39,587 nucleotides of DNA from Symbiodinium natans (GCA_905221605.1 CAJNDS010002290.1:1365001-1404587), one strand, 5' to 3'. Shown: positions 17,515 to 27,378, counted from the stretch's first letter. Notes: generated by a model not told the origin, from the letters alone. A program made the numbers and translations.

Positions 17515-18312
17515 GACCTGGATGACTTGGGGGCTCAACCCTAAAGCCAAGCCCCAACTCACACAAGCACATGCAGCTCTAACATCTGTGGGCTGCAGGT
17601 TGTGTTCCAGGTCGTGGTGGGGAGAGTCCGACTACAGACTAAATGAAGTCATTGGTCTGGGATGGTTGTGAAGAGTAGTTCTGTTACAATGGGGCCCTGG
17701 CCGCTGCTAGGTTCTGCACATGTCCGCAATCAAAAACCTGAAGCTTTGAAACACAGGACACCTGAAACCAGACACATTGGACGTTGCAGCTCTTTGCAGC
17801 AATGTGGCAATGTGGCCGCTGCAATGTGCATGCATGTCAGGGGTTTCTCTAAGCCCGAATCCTGCAACCTGAGAGAAAACCTCATCTGGGATCCTCCCTG
17901 CCGTGGTTCACGGGCCCAAGGTGTCCGTGACGTTGAAGGTATGGGAGTCCAGGGAGTCGAGGGTGTTCGGGGTTAGACATCAGACTTTGACTCGAAAAGC
18001 TCCCGAAACCCCGTACCCCAAACAGAAGCTCTCAAGTGGCTTCGCTCAACCCGGCCCCTCGTTTTGGGCACTTGTCGTCTTCTGGAGCTTCAGGTGGAAG
18101 CTGAAGGGCTCATGGGTTGAGGGAACGTCATTTGAGTACACCAAACTCTATGCACAGCAGGTTCTCTCTCATTTGTGATGTGTGTCGGTGTTTTTGGGGT
18201 TTAGGGCTTAGCGTGCACAGTTCAGGGCGCAGCTTAGGGTTTTAGAGGTTCGAGAATCGAAGCCGGCCCCCCCCCTCCCCCCGTGCCCTCAAATCTTACT
18301 GGCTTGACGGCC

Positions 18313-18397
18313 GGATGTTCCCCCTTATACTCAGAGGGATTGCAGTACCCCCTAGGAAATTCTCTGTGAAGGACTGCTAGTATAAGGATGAACATCC
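18313..18397. mobile_element. Inverted-repeat element, 85 bases
   Basis: Ends 18313-18331 and 18379-18397 match at 17 of 19 (GGATGTTC, two varied bases, CCTTATACT). Single copy in this window. No coding capacity. Confidence 0.6.
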
Positions 18398-19015
18398 CAA
18401 GCTGAAACGGTTTTTTTTTACATAGGTTCCCTGGAAGCCTAGATTGTGTTTGATTTTCGATTTTGAAATTTGAAGCGCAAAGGTGCCGAAGAACACCCGC
18501 CGGCCTGTGCCCAGAAACGAGCAGGCAGGTTCACTCTTTGCATGGTCTGAATTCTGGTTTGGGAGTCTTGCCCCCGTTCCCAGGCCCAGGTCATTTGGAG
18601 TTGAGGTTTCGGGTTTGGGCAAAGCGGATGAAGACGCTGCATTTCAGTTCTTGCTTCAGGAGCAGATTCTGCCCGACAGTTGAAGAAAGTACTCGTTTGT
18701 TTTTTGGGGGGTCGGGGCAGGGGGCCAAGATGCTACGCAGGCCTGGCGCACGGGCTTCGAGTTTACTAACACGTTTGGTGGAAGGCAGTGGAAGGTAGCG
18801 ACCTTCTATCTGAGCCTCATGTAGGGCTGGTTGGCATGGTTGGCAGGGTCCACCAACCCAGCCAGCCCTGAAACAGGACCCGAAAACTCCAAGTATGTGT
18901 CTTGACATCCTGAAGTTTGGGCGACCTGTACGAGATTCGAGACGCTCCCTGCGGTGGAGGAACGAGTCAGAACATTTCCCTACAGCCTTAACCCCAACGT
19001 ATTCGATGCCGCCCG

Positions 19016-19046
<31 letters not shown>

Positions 19047-19060
19047 AGAGAGAGAGCGAG
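19016..19060 (+). repeat. (ATCT)n and (GA)n microsatellite
   Basis: Eight TCTA-type units followed by GAGAGA. It lies just upstream of the ATG at 19084. Confidence 0.9.
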
Positions 19061-19083
19061 AGACCAAAAAAATAAAAGTAAAC

Positions 19084-19262
19084 ATGACGCCCAAACCACA
19101 GGACGAGCAGGAGGCCCTCAAGAAGGCACTGGCAGCATTGCAAAAGCAGGGCCGCTGCCTCGGATACCTTGTTTTCCTCGGGCACAGGGGCTGAGGAGCT
19201 TACCCCTCAGGCTTGCGGGGTTTCAGGGGCGAGGGCAAAAAGAATTAGGGCTACTTCTCTAG
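19084..19262 (+). CDS. Two-exon small protein, 40 residues
   Basis: Proposed exons are 19084-19170 and 19227-19262 (TAG at 19260). The ATG opens MTPKPQDEQEALKKALAALQ, an amphipathic lysine-rich helix, after an A-rich leader. The donor is CTT|GTTTTC and the acceptor GGGGTTTCAG, phase 0, intron 56 bases. Exon 2 reads GRGQKELGLLL. A TCTA microsatellite lies just upstream (19016-19047). It may be a complete small gene or the 5' end of a longer one. Confidence 0.42.
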
Positions 19263-20608
19263 GGTTTAGAGATTTCAGCTGTGGGGTTTCCAGGTGTTCG
19301 GCCTTCCAAGTGTTGGGAACAGACCCCCAAAGCAACTGGGCCATGCCGCATTGGTTTGCCTGTGTGGCTTGTGTTGTTTGACGAGCGCGTGGGAGGCGTG
19401 GCGATGTTGTTGCAAGAAGTCATTTCTCACACTTGAAGTTAAGTTAAGTTGCTTTGCATGTTCGGAGGGCTGGCGTGGACCCAGGGATTATTGACAACCG
19501 GACGCTCGTTTCAGAAACGTCAAACACACTTGGGTAATAATGTGCCAACACGGCATTGCTGGATATATCAGTGCTCTTAGCGCCGAGTAATTCACTGAAG
19601 GGCAACTGTGCTGCAAATGCCTGTTTTTTGTGGGCATTTTGAACTATGCACGGACTTTACCCGGCCCGCGCCCTCCTCTCCCCACCCCCTACCCCCAAGG
19701 AACAGCAGAAAAGCTGAGCGTTTGGGGACCCGAGTGCTCTAGAGACTAGGGCTGCAGAGATGGGAGACAATGTTTTTGACTGAAGGCCGATCTGCTGCAG
19801 ACATGGCAGCGCACACAGAGGTGGGCCTTCAAGCAATCCAGAGCCCTTCGCCTCGCATCGGGTGCTTCGTTCGGCTCATAGCGCGTGTGTGCTTGGTCTT
19901 CCGGCTTTTGGGGTTTCTTGGTTTCGGGTTTCAGGATGTCTTTTGAGCGTCTTTTGCGTGTGCGGAGGTTGGGCATGGGGCATTGAGGACCACTGCGCGG
20001 GTTTTGATACGGCAGGCAGGTGGGTGTCATCATCGTTCGGATAGCGCAAACCCTTCATCCAGGCCCTCAGGACCCTCAGCCTTCTGTGGGCCAGCAAAGC
20101 GACCTCGACAAAGCATCACATGACACACTCCAACACCTAGGACGAGAAGACGAAGAAATCCCACGAACAGACCTACACGGCATTGTCGCATCACCGCAGC
20201 AGTAAGCCGCCCTAAACCCTAGAGATCTAAAGCTCTAGAAACAAAGCAAAATCCTAAACGAATGTTCGAACTGTCCTTGGATGGGGTTTCGATTGCAAGA
20301 GTCGGAGGTCCGGCGCATCGCGAAGGCACGCCCCTTGGTGGTTTGGGTGGTTGTTCACCTTGCCAGGTGTTTCCCGATAATTTGTTGAAGCACTTACGCT
20401 TTCTAACTGAGCAGGCAATGATAATTGGGAGGCTAAGGGGTTAGAGCTTTGGAGTTCAGGACATGAAGGTTTGGGATCTAGTTGGGTAGAACGGCTTTTG
20501 AAGTCATAGTGGTCGACCTTTCTTTGTAATGGAGTGCACCCAAGAGCAAGTTCCTAAGCAAAAGAAAGGTGGTTCCCGCAGTTTGCCATATTCGCCTGTG
20601 CTTGCAGC
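19263..20608. other. No gene assigned
   Basis: Overlapping frames on both strands (19746-20033 -, 19876-20097 -, 20262-20444 +), none with recognisable features. Only a trace of CCCTAAA at 20211-20222. Confidence 0.45.
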
Positions 20609-21193
20609 ATGGGAGCACAAAGCGCGACTCGGCTAAGCGTACGACAAGGTCTGGTTTTGCCTGCACCCCAAACCCTACGCGGGCTTCCATGCTCGGCCAC
20701 CATGAACCTTCCACTTCAAACACAAGTAGGAGATCGTCCACCTCTCTGCCGAGAACGCGCCGGAGTCTTACAACAGCTATACCATTCGTTGGCGTGCAGG
20801 CCGTGTTCTCTTCAGAAAGTCTCTTCACGGACTTTTTGGGGGGACCAGAGAGTGGCACAAGGGGTCGGGCTCATGCCTCTTCCCCTTGACCCCGCAAAAC
20901 ACCCAAGTCAGAAAAACCCTAAACGCCAAGACCCTGAAAGCGCGACGCCTGAACCTTCAAACGCCTTAGAGAGCTTCATGGGGCCAAATCCGCAGCCCAA
21001 GTTCCAGAGCCCACGCCGCCCCGCCCCTAAACCCTAGACCCTAGACCCTAAACCCTAGACCCTAGACCCTAAACCCTGAACCCATTTTCGCGCGAAGCAC
21101 TCCTGAGTCCCATCAGTTCCACACCTTCAGCGCTCCAGTCCCCATTCAAACCATCCAAATGCCCCCAAAAGGCTCCAGCATTCGGGGGTTCAG
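20609..21193 (+). CDS. Two-exon candidate, unknown product
   Basis: Proposed exons are 20609-21022 and 21117-21193. Exon 1 ends ALESFMGPNPQPKFQSPRRP at a GC donor in phase 0. The 94-base intron is CCCTAAA/CCCTAGA units and ends CATCAG. Exon 2 reads FHTFSAPVPIQTIQMPPKGS and ends in phase 2 at CAG|GTTTAG, the start of the next array. The first 80 codons of exon 1 are less certain: a 126-codon - strand frame (20478-20858) over the same DNA also reads like protein (VVRLRRVLGREVDDLLLVFE). Confidence 0.33.
21025..21083 (-). repeat. CCCTAAA higher-order repeat
   Basis: A 21-base unit (one CCCTAAA and two CCCTAGA) occurs twice in tandem, then a third partial copy. Part of intron 21023-21116. Confidence 0.88.
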
Positions 21194-21264
21194 GTTTAGG
21201 GTTTATACGTTTAGGGTTTATAGGTTTAGGGTTCAGGGTTCAGGGTTTAGGGTTTAGGGTTTAT
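21184..21264 (+). repeat. TTTAGGG array with TTTATA variant
   Basis: Begins CAG|GTTTAG. It contains a repeated GTTTAGGGTTTATA unit and then CAGGGTT units. Confidence 0.85.
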
Positions 21265-23178
21265 GCAATCGGTCATGACTGTCACGAAGCGAGACACTTG
21301 ACGACTAAACGGATTCCAATTCAGAATTAACTGGGTTTGGGGCTTAGGGGTGTTTGGGTGAGGTCCTCCTGCTACCACATGGCCGGCTACGAGGACCAGG
21401 CCTGGCCTGACCTGTACTTTCGTCTCTGTCTTTTTTCCCTCACCGGCGGTTTAGGGGGTCTAGAGGGTCGCTAGAAGGGTTTGGGGCCGGGGGGGGGTGG
21501 GGGGGAGGTGAACTCTTACCACTCCCCATGCCCTTCAGGGTTGAGGAGCTGCTGGTCCACAGTATTGTTGATCATTGTTACAGTTGCTGTTTTGTTCTTT
21601 GTAAGCCTCTTGCGGAGATATGCCCGACTTGTTTGAGGGCACAAGGTTGGGATGACTTCGAAATTTCGGTGGCTTAGTGCTGAGAACTTACCACGCCCTG
21701 GTCTTCTTTGGAGGTACCCGAAATTCTCTTTGAGTCCTCTCAATGTACTTCCTGTTGCAGGTGCAGAAGGACAGGGTCGCGGCGGCACTGCGATTACTGG
21801 AGTGGGGGCCTTCCGACCGACGGCTTTCAAGTTGACATGGTAGGTTTTGGGAGTTCGAATTTAGGGATTTAGGGATGTGGGGTTTGGGGCAAGGGGTCTC
21901 CGTGGCTTCACAAGGCTTGTTGGTTGTAGCATTCTTGGGCATCAGTCCGACCGAAGTTGTCCATTCATCCATGGTGAAGCGGCTGTAAGTGAAATCCATG
22001 CACGCCCATGTTCCTTGTACATCTTGAGGATGCAGGAGACAGCTAGAGACCAACACGCATTCTTAACGTTATCATCCCCAAATCCATTTGACCTGAATGC
22101 GCGGCTGCATGCAGCTTCGAGTTGATGAGCCTGCAGTTTAGCTTGGTGCAGAGATTAGGGGGGCTAGGGTTGGGGGGTTTAGCTTTTCAGGGCAAAAGAG
22201 TGGCCTTCTAGGGCTTGGAGGGTTGCAGGGTTCATGGTAGAATGGTTTAGGGGGTTTATAGTTAAACGGTTTAGCATTCTGGTGCCTAAACTAAACTGTA
22301 GGTTCAGCCTCCGAGAGGCAACGGCATCTAGGTTCGTTCGTGAACAGGCTTTCGCCAGGCATCGCAGTGCATCACAAGCCTGCACGGAAGATACGCTGCC
22401 TGCGCAATTTTAAGCCCTCGACCAGGCACGAGCTTTTCCACGCTGTTGGGCGCATGGACGGCGTCGTTGAAGGTCGTGAGGGCACGGGGATCGACTAAGC
22501 ACCAGGCTTCCATTCAAGCTTCCCTGGTCCCACCCAACCCCTATACCTCCTTCGCAAACTCGTTTGGGGGGGTGTGGGGCGTGAGGGGGTTGCAGTAGAG
22601 TAAGCTGCAGCTCAGGACCTTTGAAGCCTACCCTCACCAAATAATCCGTACGACCTGACTTCAGGCTTAGGGCTTCCGTTTAAGGGCTTGAAGGCCTGGG
22701 TTTGCAGAGTCAGGTGTGGCGGTTGAGCTCTTGGAGTGGGGCCTCAGGCCTCAGGCATATCTAGGCCCCCCTGCAACCGTGCTTGCAGCCACAACCACTG
22801 GAGGTGCTGCTGCTGCGGAGGCAAGCCGAGCACTCCGATTGCGCACGTTTATTGCTGACACGGCTCTAGCGTGCTAGTCTTTCTAAAGCATGAAAGGTGC
22901 ATTCCCCATTCTATCGCCTTACTAAGACACGAACTAAACCCTAGTCCCTGGGCCACGTCAGAGGTTGTTGAAGGTGTAGGTTGCTGGGTCCACCTGGACC
23001 TCGAGGTTTTGACTGCTGAGAGATCGGTGGGGGAGAGGGGGAGCGTGCGGGAGGGATCCGAGGAATTGTACAGTGCAGGGTGCATGGGGCTTAAGTGTAA
23101 GTAGTCCTAGTCTAGTCTCACAGTCGCGCCAGACTTGTTGAATTAACCCAAAGCCCCAGCCCCAACAAGCCAACGTCT
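21265..23178. other. No gene assigned with confidence
   Basis: Frames at 21516-21830 (-), 21688-22056 (-), 22410-22640 (-), 22871-23104 (+) and an exon-like stretch at about 22720-22872 (+, PPATVLAATTTGGAAAAEAS) were seen. None could be joined. Confidence 0.4.
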
Positions 23179-23666
23179 TTGGCACAGGCACCTCTTCAAC
23201 TGCCAGGGAACGCGAAGGCCCAGCTTCGTTGCCGCAACAATCGGTGCAGGGTCCCGGGGTTGGAGCTTGAAGGTCTTCTTTGCGGCCTTGGTGAAGTTTC
23301 AAATCAAAGTTCAGGCTTGCTAGTTTCGGGTTTTTTTGGATTTAGCGTAGGAGATACTTGTGGTTTTTTGGGGTCTAGGGCTTGGGCTCTCAAGGTTGGT
23401 GGCGAGGGGCATGAGAAGTGTGAGGTTTTTCGGGGGGGATTGGCACTTGACGGGCTTTACATCTGTCGGGCAGCTGGAAAAACGAAGTGTGAGGTTAAAC
23501 CCTAAACCCTAAACCCTAAACCCTAAACCCTAAACCCTTGGTGAGTTGGGGGTCCAGCTTGCCTCTTTCCGAAGCGACTCAGGATCTGCGATCCACCCCG
23601 CACGGGATTCCAAGCAAGTTTCACCTCTCTTTGTTAATTTCCAACACATTAAACCTCACTTCGTGA
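23179..23666 (+). CDS. Two-exon candidate, unknown product
   Basis: Proposed exons are 23179-23486 and 23558-23666 (TGA at 23664). Exon 1 ends DGLYICRAAGKT at AA|GTGTGAG. The 71-base intron is mainly CCCTAAA units and ends GGTCCAG. Exon 2 continues in frame with LPLSEATQDLRSTPHGIPSK. The start of exon 1 is uncertain. A second donor (GAG|GTTAAACC at 23493) is possible but gives another phase. Confidence 0.32.
23496..23538 (-). repeat. CCCTAAA array
   Basis: Six pure units, inside intron 23487-23557. Confidence 0.92.
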
Positions 23667-23683
23667 ATTTGTACCAGGTCCGG

Positions 23684-23727
23684 ATAACCCTAAACCCTAA
23701 ACCCTAAACCCTAAACCCTAAACCTTG
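23684..23727 (-). repeat. CCCTAAA array
   Basis: Six units, 18 bases after the stop at 23666. Starts CAG|GTCCGGATAACCC, a possible donor. Confidence 0.9.
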
Positions 23728-24654
23728 ATGATCCTTCTGAGACTCTCTGTATGCCTTGGAGGACAGCTCCCTGAAAACGACCGCGCCGCTGCTGCTGACG
23801 AAGCAGACGGCCAAGCGGCTCATCCACCAGGACAGACGTCTCGCATCGTCTCACACCAATTCCGAAGAACCTATACGTATAAGTCCGTAGAAATAAGCTT
23901 TCTGGGGTTTAGCATGGGTTTTTGATAGTGGCCTTTGCGCAGATAGGCTGACCTTGGAGCCGGCGCTTCCGTGGATGCTAGTCGAGAACCTAGTGTTGAA
24001 GTTGCTTGTTTTTCGAACCTAGCGAGACCCCCCCCACCCCTCGACTTTAACACGGAGTTTCCACTCCTTGATTACGCTAGGAGTCGGTGAGGCCCACGAA
24101 AGTAAAAGTGAGCATGCTTCTGGAGCTTGCCTCCTGAGGACAACCTGACACTGCCTTCCACCCTCAACCCAAAACAGGCGAGTCCTCACTGCAAGCATTA
24201 CAACGGCACTCCAAGCAAGTCGTGAACCCTTCCCTTCCCCTCACTAAAAAAGAGTTGTCTCAAGAAGAGTGAAGACTTTCAAGGTCCATATCCATGAGCT
24301 TAACCATCTCGAACCCAACCTGAGCTCTGAGCCATAGACACAATGTCCCTATCCCAAAACATGCAAAGCCGCGCAGCCGCGCTCGAAGCTCGCAAACCCT
24401 GATTCCAGAACCCTTGGTGCGCGAGAGTTTTGGGAGGCCGCGCGCGAGGAGGCCGAGGCGCAAGCGGCGGCACAGCCGCCGACTGTGGAGGCCCAGCCCA
24501 CAAAGGGGTTCAGATAGTTTAGGGTCTTCACGTCTTGTCAGGAAAAAATGTACTGATCCAATGTTTGCGGCTTTGGTTCAGGCTTGATAGGGCCGGGCTG
24601 TCTAGAACAGCCACAACAACAACAGCAGCGGCTGCGGTATGGGCAATGGCAATG

Positions 24655-24910
24655 AGAGGCGGGGGCGGCGGCGGCAGCAGCAGCAGCAGCAGCAACATTA
24701 TCTACATCAACAAATCATCAACATTCGCCAACAGTATGAACAGTACTAGTGGCAATCACAATCAAAGTATCATACCACAAATAACTATCTACACTGTCAT
24801 TCTCAGCACCATCGCAGTCACCATCAGCATCGCCATCACCACCAGCATCATCATCCTCGTCATCATCGCCATGAGAAGCATTAGCATCATCATCAGAGTA
24901 GCCAGTACAA
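24655..24910 (+). repeat. GGC/AGC run and ATC/CAC-rich trinucleotide region
   Basis: (GGC)n then (AGC)n at 24661-24693, then irregular ATC, CAC and AAC triplets to about 24900. Confidence 0.8.
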
Positions 24911-25002
24911 CAGTACAGTCATATGAGCGCCTGCCAACATTCTGTTTGTCTAAGCCATTACTGCGGAGGACACGAGTTGTTGCGAACATCAGTAAACCAT
25001 GG

Positions 25003-25126
25003 AAAGCGATATGGGCTCCACCTAAAGCGATAACATTAGTTTGCACATTCAGACACATGGGTCCCGCAGTCCCAGAGAAAAGCAAAGCGATCTGGGCCCC
25101 ACGTAAAGCGATAACATGCCGTGCAA
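25003..25126 (+). repeat. Two copies of a 42-base unit, 81 bases apart
   Basis: AAAGCGAT-TGGGC-CCAC-TAAAGCGATAACAT occurs at 25003-25045 and 25084-25126 with few differences. The distance is 27 codons. Within each unit AAAGCGAT occurs twice. Confidence 0.75.
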
Positions 25127-25377
25127 AGTGATTTTGTCCGTCGCTCATATCAACATTGCAGTAGCCCATGCGATCATAACATAAACCGCAGAAATTTGGG
25201 TGGAAGAGTGTCATGCAATAGCTTCTGGCACACTTTGCTTTGTGTCTTTTGTCTTGGGCGTGCAATAATTAAGTTCGCTTGGATCAACAACTGCTGTAGG
25301 CAACGAATATGGCTGGCCAGAATAAGATGCGAATCGAGGCTTCATGAGCACCTTTCAATATGCTTGCATGCCTGATT

Positions 25378-25409
25378 CTCTGGTCTCTGTCCGGATCCAG
25401 AGACCAGAG
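25378..25409. repeat. Perfect 12-base hairpin
   Basis: CTCTGGTCTCTG, an eight-base loop, then CAGAGACCAGAG. No U-tract follows, so it is not a standard terminator. Confidence 0.8.
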
Positions 25410-25738
25410 GCCCTATCGCTATGGACCCTAAGCCGTAAGTTTCGGCGCCCCGTGTCGGAAAGCACAAGCCTTAAGCCCCCGTTTCGCAGGGCGAGGAATT
25501 TGTACCATACTGCCGTCGCCCCGAAGCATCCTCTTTTTTGGAATCTTTTTGGGCCTGAGTTAGTGAAAGGGTATGTTAGGGAAAAGGGTGTGCAGGGTTC
25601 TTGACTTTTCTGGAAGGTGAAAGGAAGCTTGCAGCTTGAAATGAAGTCTCCTGTGACAGCAGAAGTCATCCCCACAACAGGACCGTAGAAATTCAAGTAG
25701 AATTTCTTCGGGGCTATCTTGGCGCGTTAATATTCATG

Positions 25739-25853
25739 CCCTAAACCCTAAACCCTAAACCCTAAACCCTAAACCCTAAACCCTAAACCCTAAACCCTAA
25801 ACCCTAAACCCTAAACCCTAAACCCTAAACCCTAAACCCTAAACCCTAAACCC
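25739..25853 (-). repeat. Pure CCCTAAA array, about 16 units
   Basis: The longest uninterrupted tract in the window. An opposite-orientation array follows 128 bases later; the island between is open in one frame (RLEPRRKALPAQHWVF). Confidence 0.95.
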
Positions 25854-25981
25854 GAACAAGCACTCTCCAAGACCAGGCCGTTCGCCTAGAGCCCCGGCGG
25901 AAGGCGCTGCCCGCGCAGCACTGGGTGTTTCGGACTTGCGCTGTGCTCTGCTGTGCCTCCGCCCCACCCCCACATTCATCA

Positions 25982-26040
25982 GGGTTTGGGGTTTAGGGTT
26001 TAGGGTTTAGGGTTTAGGGTTTAGGGTTTAGGGTTTAGGG
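25982..26040 (+). repeat. TTTAGGG array
   Basis: Eight units running into a 24-base tandem duplication. Confidence 0.92.
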
Positions 26041-26082
26041 TAGATGGTGGACACCAGGTTAGGGTAGATGGTGGACACCAGG
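26035..26082 (+). repeat. 24-base tandem duplication at a proposed acceptor
   Basis: The unit is TTAGGGTAGATGGTGGACAC plus CAGG, twice exactly. Confidence 0.92.
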
Positions 26083-26135
26083 CGCGCGTCAAGGAGGCGC
26101 TCAACCAGTCGATGTCTGACCTTTCCGCACCCTGA
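26082..26135 (+). CDS. Short exon between array and dispersed element
   Basis: After CACCAG at 26081, one frame reads ARVKEALNQSMSDLSAP and stops at TGA 26133. The acceptor lies at the end of a 24-base duplicated unit (26035-26082), so the acceptor itself is duplicated. A dispersed inverted-repeat element follows at 26155. The neighbouring exons were not identified. Confidence 0.35.
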   Translation, partial: ARVKEALNQSMSDLSAP

Positions 26136-26154
26136 CTGTTGACGATATGGGTTT

Positions 26155-26242
26155 TTCGAAAGTAGGGGGTACCTTATTGGGGTCCTTATTATAAGGGAAT
26201 CCCACTATTTGGGGCTGTATATTAGGGATCCCCCATTTTCGT
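26155..26242. mobile_element. Dispersed GGGGTACCTTATTGG element, copy 2
   Basis: Longer copy with imperfect inverted ends (CGAAAGTAGGGGGTACC on the left, GGATCCCCCATTTTCG on the right). It follows the short exon 26082-26135. Confidence 0.55.
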
Positions 26243-26366
26243 AAACCCCCATATTGGTTTTGCATTTTACAGTCCGGGTTTTAGGGTCACAGACTCCTTT
26301 TGAGGAACTGGGATTGATTTTGAAGGCCTCATGGGGTTCAATTCCAGCTTCACTACAGTCACTATA

Positions 26367-26470
26367 GGGGTCGAAATAATCTCTTGTCTTCCCTTAGGGT
26401 CCCTATATGGTTATACTATAATCATACCACCCCAAAACCCTATTCTAATGTTTTATGAGGCCCCTTTTTT
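26367..26470 (+). mobile_element. 105-base dispersed repeat, copy 2 of 4
   Basis: GGGGTCGAAATAAT, CCCTTAGGGTCCCTATATGG, ACTATAATCATACCACCCC, CCCTATTCTAAT and ATGAGGCCCCTTTTTT follow in the same order as in the other copies. Confidence 0.6.
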
Positions 26471-26544
26471 ATGGTTCAGGACTCTACGACTCCTTCTGGT
26501 TGTTTCCAGGGACTCGGCTCTGGCGCCGACCCGTAGTCTGGCCC

Positions 26545-26775
26545 TTTAGGGTTTAGGGTTTAGGGTTTAGGGTTCAGGGTTTAGGGTTTAGGGGTTTAAG
26601 GGTTTAAGGGTTTAAGGGTTTAAGGGTTTAAGGGTTTAAGGGTTTAAGGGTTTAGTGTTTAGGCATTAGGGTTTTGGGTTTAGGGTTTAGGATTAGGGTT
26701 TAGGGGAAAGCATCAAACGTTAGTCCTATCACCCTATGAGTTTAGGGTTTAGGAGGTTGGGAGTTTAGGGTTTTG
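26545..26775 (+). repeat. Long mixed array with amplified TTTAAGGG
   Basis: TTTAGGG units, then seven perfect eight-base TTTAAGGG units (26595-26650), then mixed variants. It ends TTTTGAG at the exon 26778. Confidence 0.9.
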
Positions 26776-26777
26776 AG

Positions 26778-27026
26778 TTAGATGATATGGGCCGCAAGGC
26801 CATGGGGCATAGCCGTATAGGCCGAAAGCATGCCCCCGAAGTCCTCAAAGGCCCTAAACCAACCCTAAAACCCCAAACCCTAAAGCCCAAGCCCTAAGCA
26901 CTGAACCCTAAACCCCAAGCCCTAAATCCGACCCTAAATCCTAAACCCTAAACCTTAAACCCCTTGATCGCAGCATCTTTGAGCAAGGACAAGGACTCGG
27001 ATGACAGCCCCGCGCTGAGTTTTTGA
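26778..27026 (+). CDS. Two-exon candidate, charged tail, unknown product
   Basis: Proposed exons are 26778-26850 and 26974-27026 (TGA at 27024). Exon 1 follows TTTTGAG and reads LDDMGRKAMGHSRIGRKHAP, ending in phase 1 at AAAG|GC. The 123-base intron is CCCTAAA units of varied spelling and ends GATCGCAG. Exon 2 continues in frame as SLSKDKDSDDSPALSF. The acidic serine-rich end and the phase match make this a strong case for a GC-AG intron built from the C-strand repeat. Confidence 0.48.
26851..26964 (-). repeat. Degenerate CCCTAAA array
   Basis: About 14 variant units (CCCAAGC, CCTAAAT and others), almost all of intron 26851-26973. Confidence 0.85.
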
Positions 27027-27242
27027 CATGGTTGGGCTTTGGTATGCGAGGATCGGGGTCGAGTCTGGGTTCAGAGGTGCTGATTTTAGGTGCTGAGCTC
27101 GGTTGTCTAGGAGGGCTGGGCTCATTGGTTTGTTTTTTGGCTTCTGAGGTCGTCCCCATGGGTCGAAGGGTTCAGGGGTTGTAGTCTGGGGCCCCAGACC
27201 CACACCGCGAACCCCAAGCTCCCAGCCGGAGGGCCTGAGGGC

Positions 27243-27337
27243 TGATCGAAGCTTTAATGGAAGCAGACATGGCACTGGTTGCCGAAGCCCAAGCCCTTAA
27301 GCCAGATGAGCGGCCTGAGCCTCACATCCACCCCTAA
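27243..27337 (+). CDS. Exon-like frame, unknown product
   Basis: An ATG at 27257 opens MEADMALVAEAQALKPDERP and the frame ends at TAA 27335 where a CCCTAAA tract begins. A GC donor inside (CAA|GCCC, phase 0, at 27287) could join the exon at 27411. The text is convincing and the boundaries are not. Confidence 0.36.
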
Positions 27338-27378
27338 ACCCTAAGCCCTAACCCTGAACCCTAAACCTTAAACCCTAC
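27331..27378 (-). repeat. CCCTAAA tract
   Basis: Six variant units, followed after 30 bases by TTTAGG-type text leading to the exon 27411. Confidence 0.8.

Larger units (their letters stand above)
17515..19083. other. No gene assigned with confidence
   Basis: Open frames at 17662-17976, 17903-18178 and 18463-18798 (+) and 18591-18908 (-) overlap and none is clearly coding. Contains degenerate repeat text at 18193-18250 and the inverted-repeat element at 18313-18397. Confidence 0.45.
23728..25738. other. Gene-poor stretch with trinucleotide-rich text
   Basis: 23725-23925 holds two competing + frames (one reads PLLLTKQTAKRLIHQDRRLA). 24610-24910 is dominated by GGC, AGC and ATC trinucleotides, which explains the long open frames 24535-25131 (+) and 24789-25265 (-). 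An 81-base-spaced repeat follows (25003, 25084), then a hairpin at 25378. Confidence 0.5.

Noticed and set aside
24535-25265. 198-codon + and 158-codon - open frames
   Set aside because: Both follow from the trinucleotide-rich sequence, which lacks stops on either strand; the isoleucine-threonine and methionine runs are not protein-like.
25378-25409. Transcription terminator hairpin
   Set aside because: No U-tract follows and the DNA is eukaryotic in character.
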